From NCBI GenBank assembly GCA_017400025.1, contig JAFQAF010000116.1, forward strand, positions 1 to 8,333: a stretch of DNA of 8,333 nucleotides, read 5' to 3'. The stretch is from Oscillospiraceae bacterium (lineage in GTDB: Bacteria > Bacillota_A > Clostridia > Oscillospirales > Ruminococcaceae). The position numbers were made by a program, and so were the translations under genes. The notes below the pieces were generated by a model, which had not been told where the DNA came from, ran no database searches, and saw nothing but the letters and a program-made list of their open reading frames with translations. The stretch's first letter is position 1, and every line of letters begins with the position of its first letter. Shown one piece after another: positions 7,381 through 8,333 of the stretch.

Positions 7381-7386
7381 TATAAT
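7381..7386 (+). promoter_or_regulatory. candidate -10 box upstream of the ktrA-like gene
   Basis: TATAAT occurs 32 bases before the start codon, but no -35 box stands at the usual 16-18 bases. TTAACA (7354-7359) is 21 bases away, which is too long. The gene needs its own promoter because a strong terminator precedes it, so this is the best candidate only. Confidence 0.3.
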
Positions 7387-7418
7387 TAAAGTATAAAAGG
7401 ATAATCAGGAGGAGCAGT

Positions 7419-8066
7419 ATGAAATCAGTACTTTTAATCGGTCTTGGAAGATTCGGCAGGCATATAGCTGCTGAGCTGAATGAGCTTGGTCACCAGGTAA
7501 TGGCAATAGATCAGTCTGAAGAAAAAGTAAACGCCGTGCTGCCCTATGTCACAAGTGCACTTATAGGCGACAGCACCAATGAAGATTTTATGGCTTCCAT
7601 AGGCGTGGACAATTTTGATGTATGCATAGTGGCTATAGGAAGCGACTTCCAGGGTTCTCTGGAAACCACTTCCCTGCTGGATGAGCTTGGGGCTGTCAGA
7701 GTGATTGCACGAGCTTCCCGTGATTCACAGGCAAAATTCCTTCTGTCAAACGGTGCAGCAGAAGTTGTATACCCCGAAAAGCAGCTGGCAAAATGGGCTG
7801 CCATAAGATATACAGCCGACCATATTCTGGATTATATAGAGCTGGACAAGGACTATTCCATTTTTGAAATATCAGTTCCACCAAGCTGGTCCGGTATGAG
7901 TATAGGGCAGCTAGATATCCGCAGGAAATACAACATCAATATAATGGCACTGAAAAAAGACGGAAAGCTGGATATGTCAATTACTCCAAATACCGTATTG
8001 TCAGATACACATTCTTTGCTTGTTCTGGGCAAATACCAGTCTGTGCAAAAATGTTTCAAAATATAA
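7419..8066 (+). CDS. KtrA/TrkA-type RCK potassium-uptake regulatory protein
   Basis: This 215-residue cytosolic protein has the two-domain layout of KtrA. The RCK_N Rossmann domain begins at residue 4 with GLGRFG at 8-13, and Asp31 at the end of the second strand favours NAD(H). It continues with IGDSTNEDFM, DVCIVAIGSD and VRVIARASRDSQAKFL. The RCK_C domain occupies roughly 137-215 (DYSIFEISVPPSWSGMSIGQLD onward). KtrA rings sit under a KtrB channel and gate K+ uptake in response to nucleotides, and some RCK_C domains bind c-di-AMP. No KtrB gene adjoins it here: the next gene encodes a 42-residue peptide. The start has AGGAGGAG at 7407-7414. I withhold a symbol because KtrA and CglK/KtrC-type paralogues cannot be told apart here. 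Confidence 0.92.
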   Translation: MKSVLLIGLGRFGRHIAAELNELGHQVMAIDQSEEKVNAVLPYVTSALIGDSTNEDFMASIGVDNFDVCIVAIGSDFQGSLETTSLLDELGAVRVIARASRDSQAKFLLSNGAAEVVYPEKQLAKWAAIRYTADHILDYIELDKDYSIFEISVPPSWSGMSIGQLDIRRKYNINIMALKKDGKLDMSITPNTVLSDTHSLLVLGKYQSVQKCFKI

Positions 8067-8088
8067 CCCCTGAAGGAGGAAATGCCTT

Positions 8089-8217
8089 ATGAAAGATTTA
8101 TTGCTGATAGTTGCAGTGATACTGTCTTTTATCGTTGCATACATTCCTGTTATATGGGCCGGAAAGTTCATTAAAGACAAAAGAAGCAGAAACACCTCTG
8201 TTTTCCGAAAAAAATAA
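8089..8217 (+). CDS. Small single-span membrane protein, 42 residues
   Basis: The product is 42 residues with one hydrophobic span (about 4-24, LLLIVAVILSFIVAYIPVIWA) followed by a strongly basic tail (KFIKDKRSRN and a final RKK). The basic tail predicts an N-out, C-in orientation. It follows the KtrA-like gene by 22 bases and has a strong AAGGAGG site (8073-8079) nine bases before its ATG, so it is probably translated and co-transcribed. An overlapping ATG at 8082 is too close to that site. I do not recognise the family. A link to potassium transport is suggested only by position. Confidence 0.65.
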   Translation: MKDLLLIVAVILSFIVAYIPVIWAGKFIKDKRSRNTSVFRKK

Positions 8218-8227
8218 TTGAATATAA

Positions 8228-8256
8228 TTGAAAAATTAACAAAAACAACATATAAT
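8228..8256 (+). promoter_or_regulatory. sigma-A promoter of the gene at the right edge
   Basis: TTGAAA (8228-8233) and a perfect TATAAT (8251-8256) are exactly 17 bases apart, with the start point near 8263. A strong AAAGGAGG site and the ATG at 8289 follow. Confidence 0.8.
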
Positions 8257-8288
8257 CATATTATAATTTTTTTAAAGGAGGTGTACAG

Positions 8289-8333
8289 ATGAAGCAAAAG
8301 AATTATTTCAGCCGGAATGAGCATATTCTTGTG
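8289..8333 (+). CDS. Unidentified gene, N-terminal 15 codons only
   Basis: The ATG at 8289 lies behind AAAGGAGG and a near-consensus promoter. Only MKQKNYFSRNEHILV is visible before the window ends. That is too short to assign. The NYFS-x-x-E pattern is faintly like the start of some PnuC-type vitamin transporters, but this is a weak hint. Confidence 0.6.
   Translation, partial: MKQKNYFSRNEHILV

Noticed and set aside
8082..8174. Overlapping 30-codon frame starting at 8082
   Set aside because: Its ATG is only two bases from the ribosome site and the product has no coherent hydrophobic or domain pattern; the frame from 8089 is better placed.
8289..8333. Assignment of the right-edge gene to PnuC or KtrB
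   Set aside because: Fifteen residues are not enough, and the resemblance is only to a few positions.

Overview
The window reads as an ordinary chromosomal stretch of a low-to-moderate GC Gram-positive, most likely a Clostridia member (perhaps Oscillospirales; this is inferred from family content and codon use, not proven). The support is strong AAAGGAG-type ribosome binding sites, Bacillus-type sigma-A promoters, a CIRCE-type operator in front of groESL, lipoproteins with ALAAVMA-type signal peptides, and families typical of gut Clostridia (DUF4358, DHHW, Gx transporter, YfjL-like). No tRNA, rRNA, CRISPR array, insertion sequence or phage gene was seen, and no intergenic gap exceeds about 210 bases.

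Layout, minus-strand block (1-3274): a partial YfjL-like membrane-anchored protein runs off the left edge. Upstream of it is a hairpin terminator closing the groES-groEL operon, and the yfjL-like promoter has its -35 box inside that terminator hairpin. groEL and groES follow, driven by a sigma-A promoter with a CIRCE-like HrcA operator directly at the start point. Behind them is a small polytopic membrane protein of the Gx transporter family (PF07456), the family that includes EetB-type proteins.

Layout, plus-strand block (3485-8333): divergent from the Gx gene is a secreted lipoprotein with an FMN-binding domain and a probable ApbE flavinylation site. The two promoters face away from each other across a 36-bp dyad. 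Next come a DUF4358 lipoprotein with the codon bias of a highly expressed gene and its own strong terminator, then a two-gene operon of an MBOAT O-acyltransferase and a DHHW/AlgX-AlgJ-like SGNH protein. A terminator separates these from an orphan KtrA/TrkA-type RCK protein, a 42-residue single-span membrane peptide, and the first 15 codons of another gene under a near-perfect promoter.

How the genes may work together: the Gx protein and the FMN lipoprotein look like pieces of an extracytosolic flavin-based electron-transfer route. MBOAT plus DHHW form the standard membrane-to-surface pair for O-acetylating an exported polymer, and the adjacent DUF4358 lipoprotein is a candidate third component of unknown role. 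No wholly new system is evident. The most open questions are the role of DUF4358 and the regulation of the divergent flavin/Gx pair.
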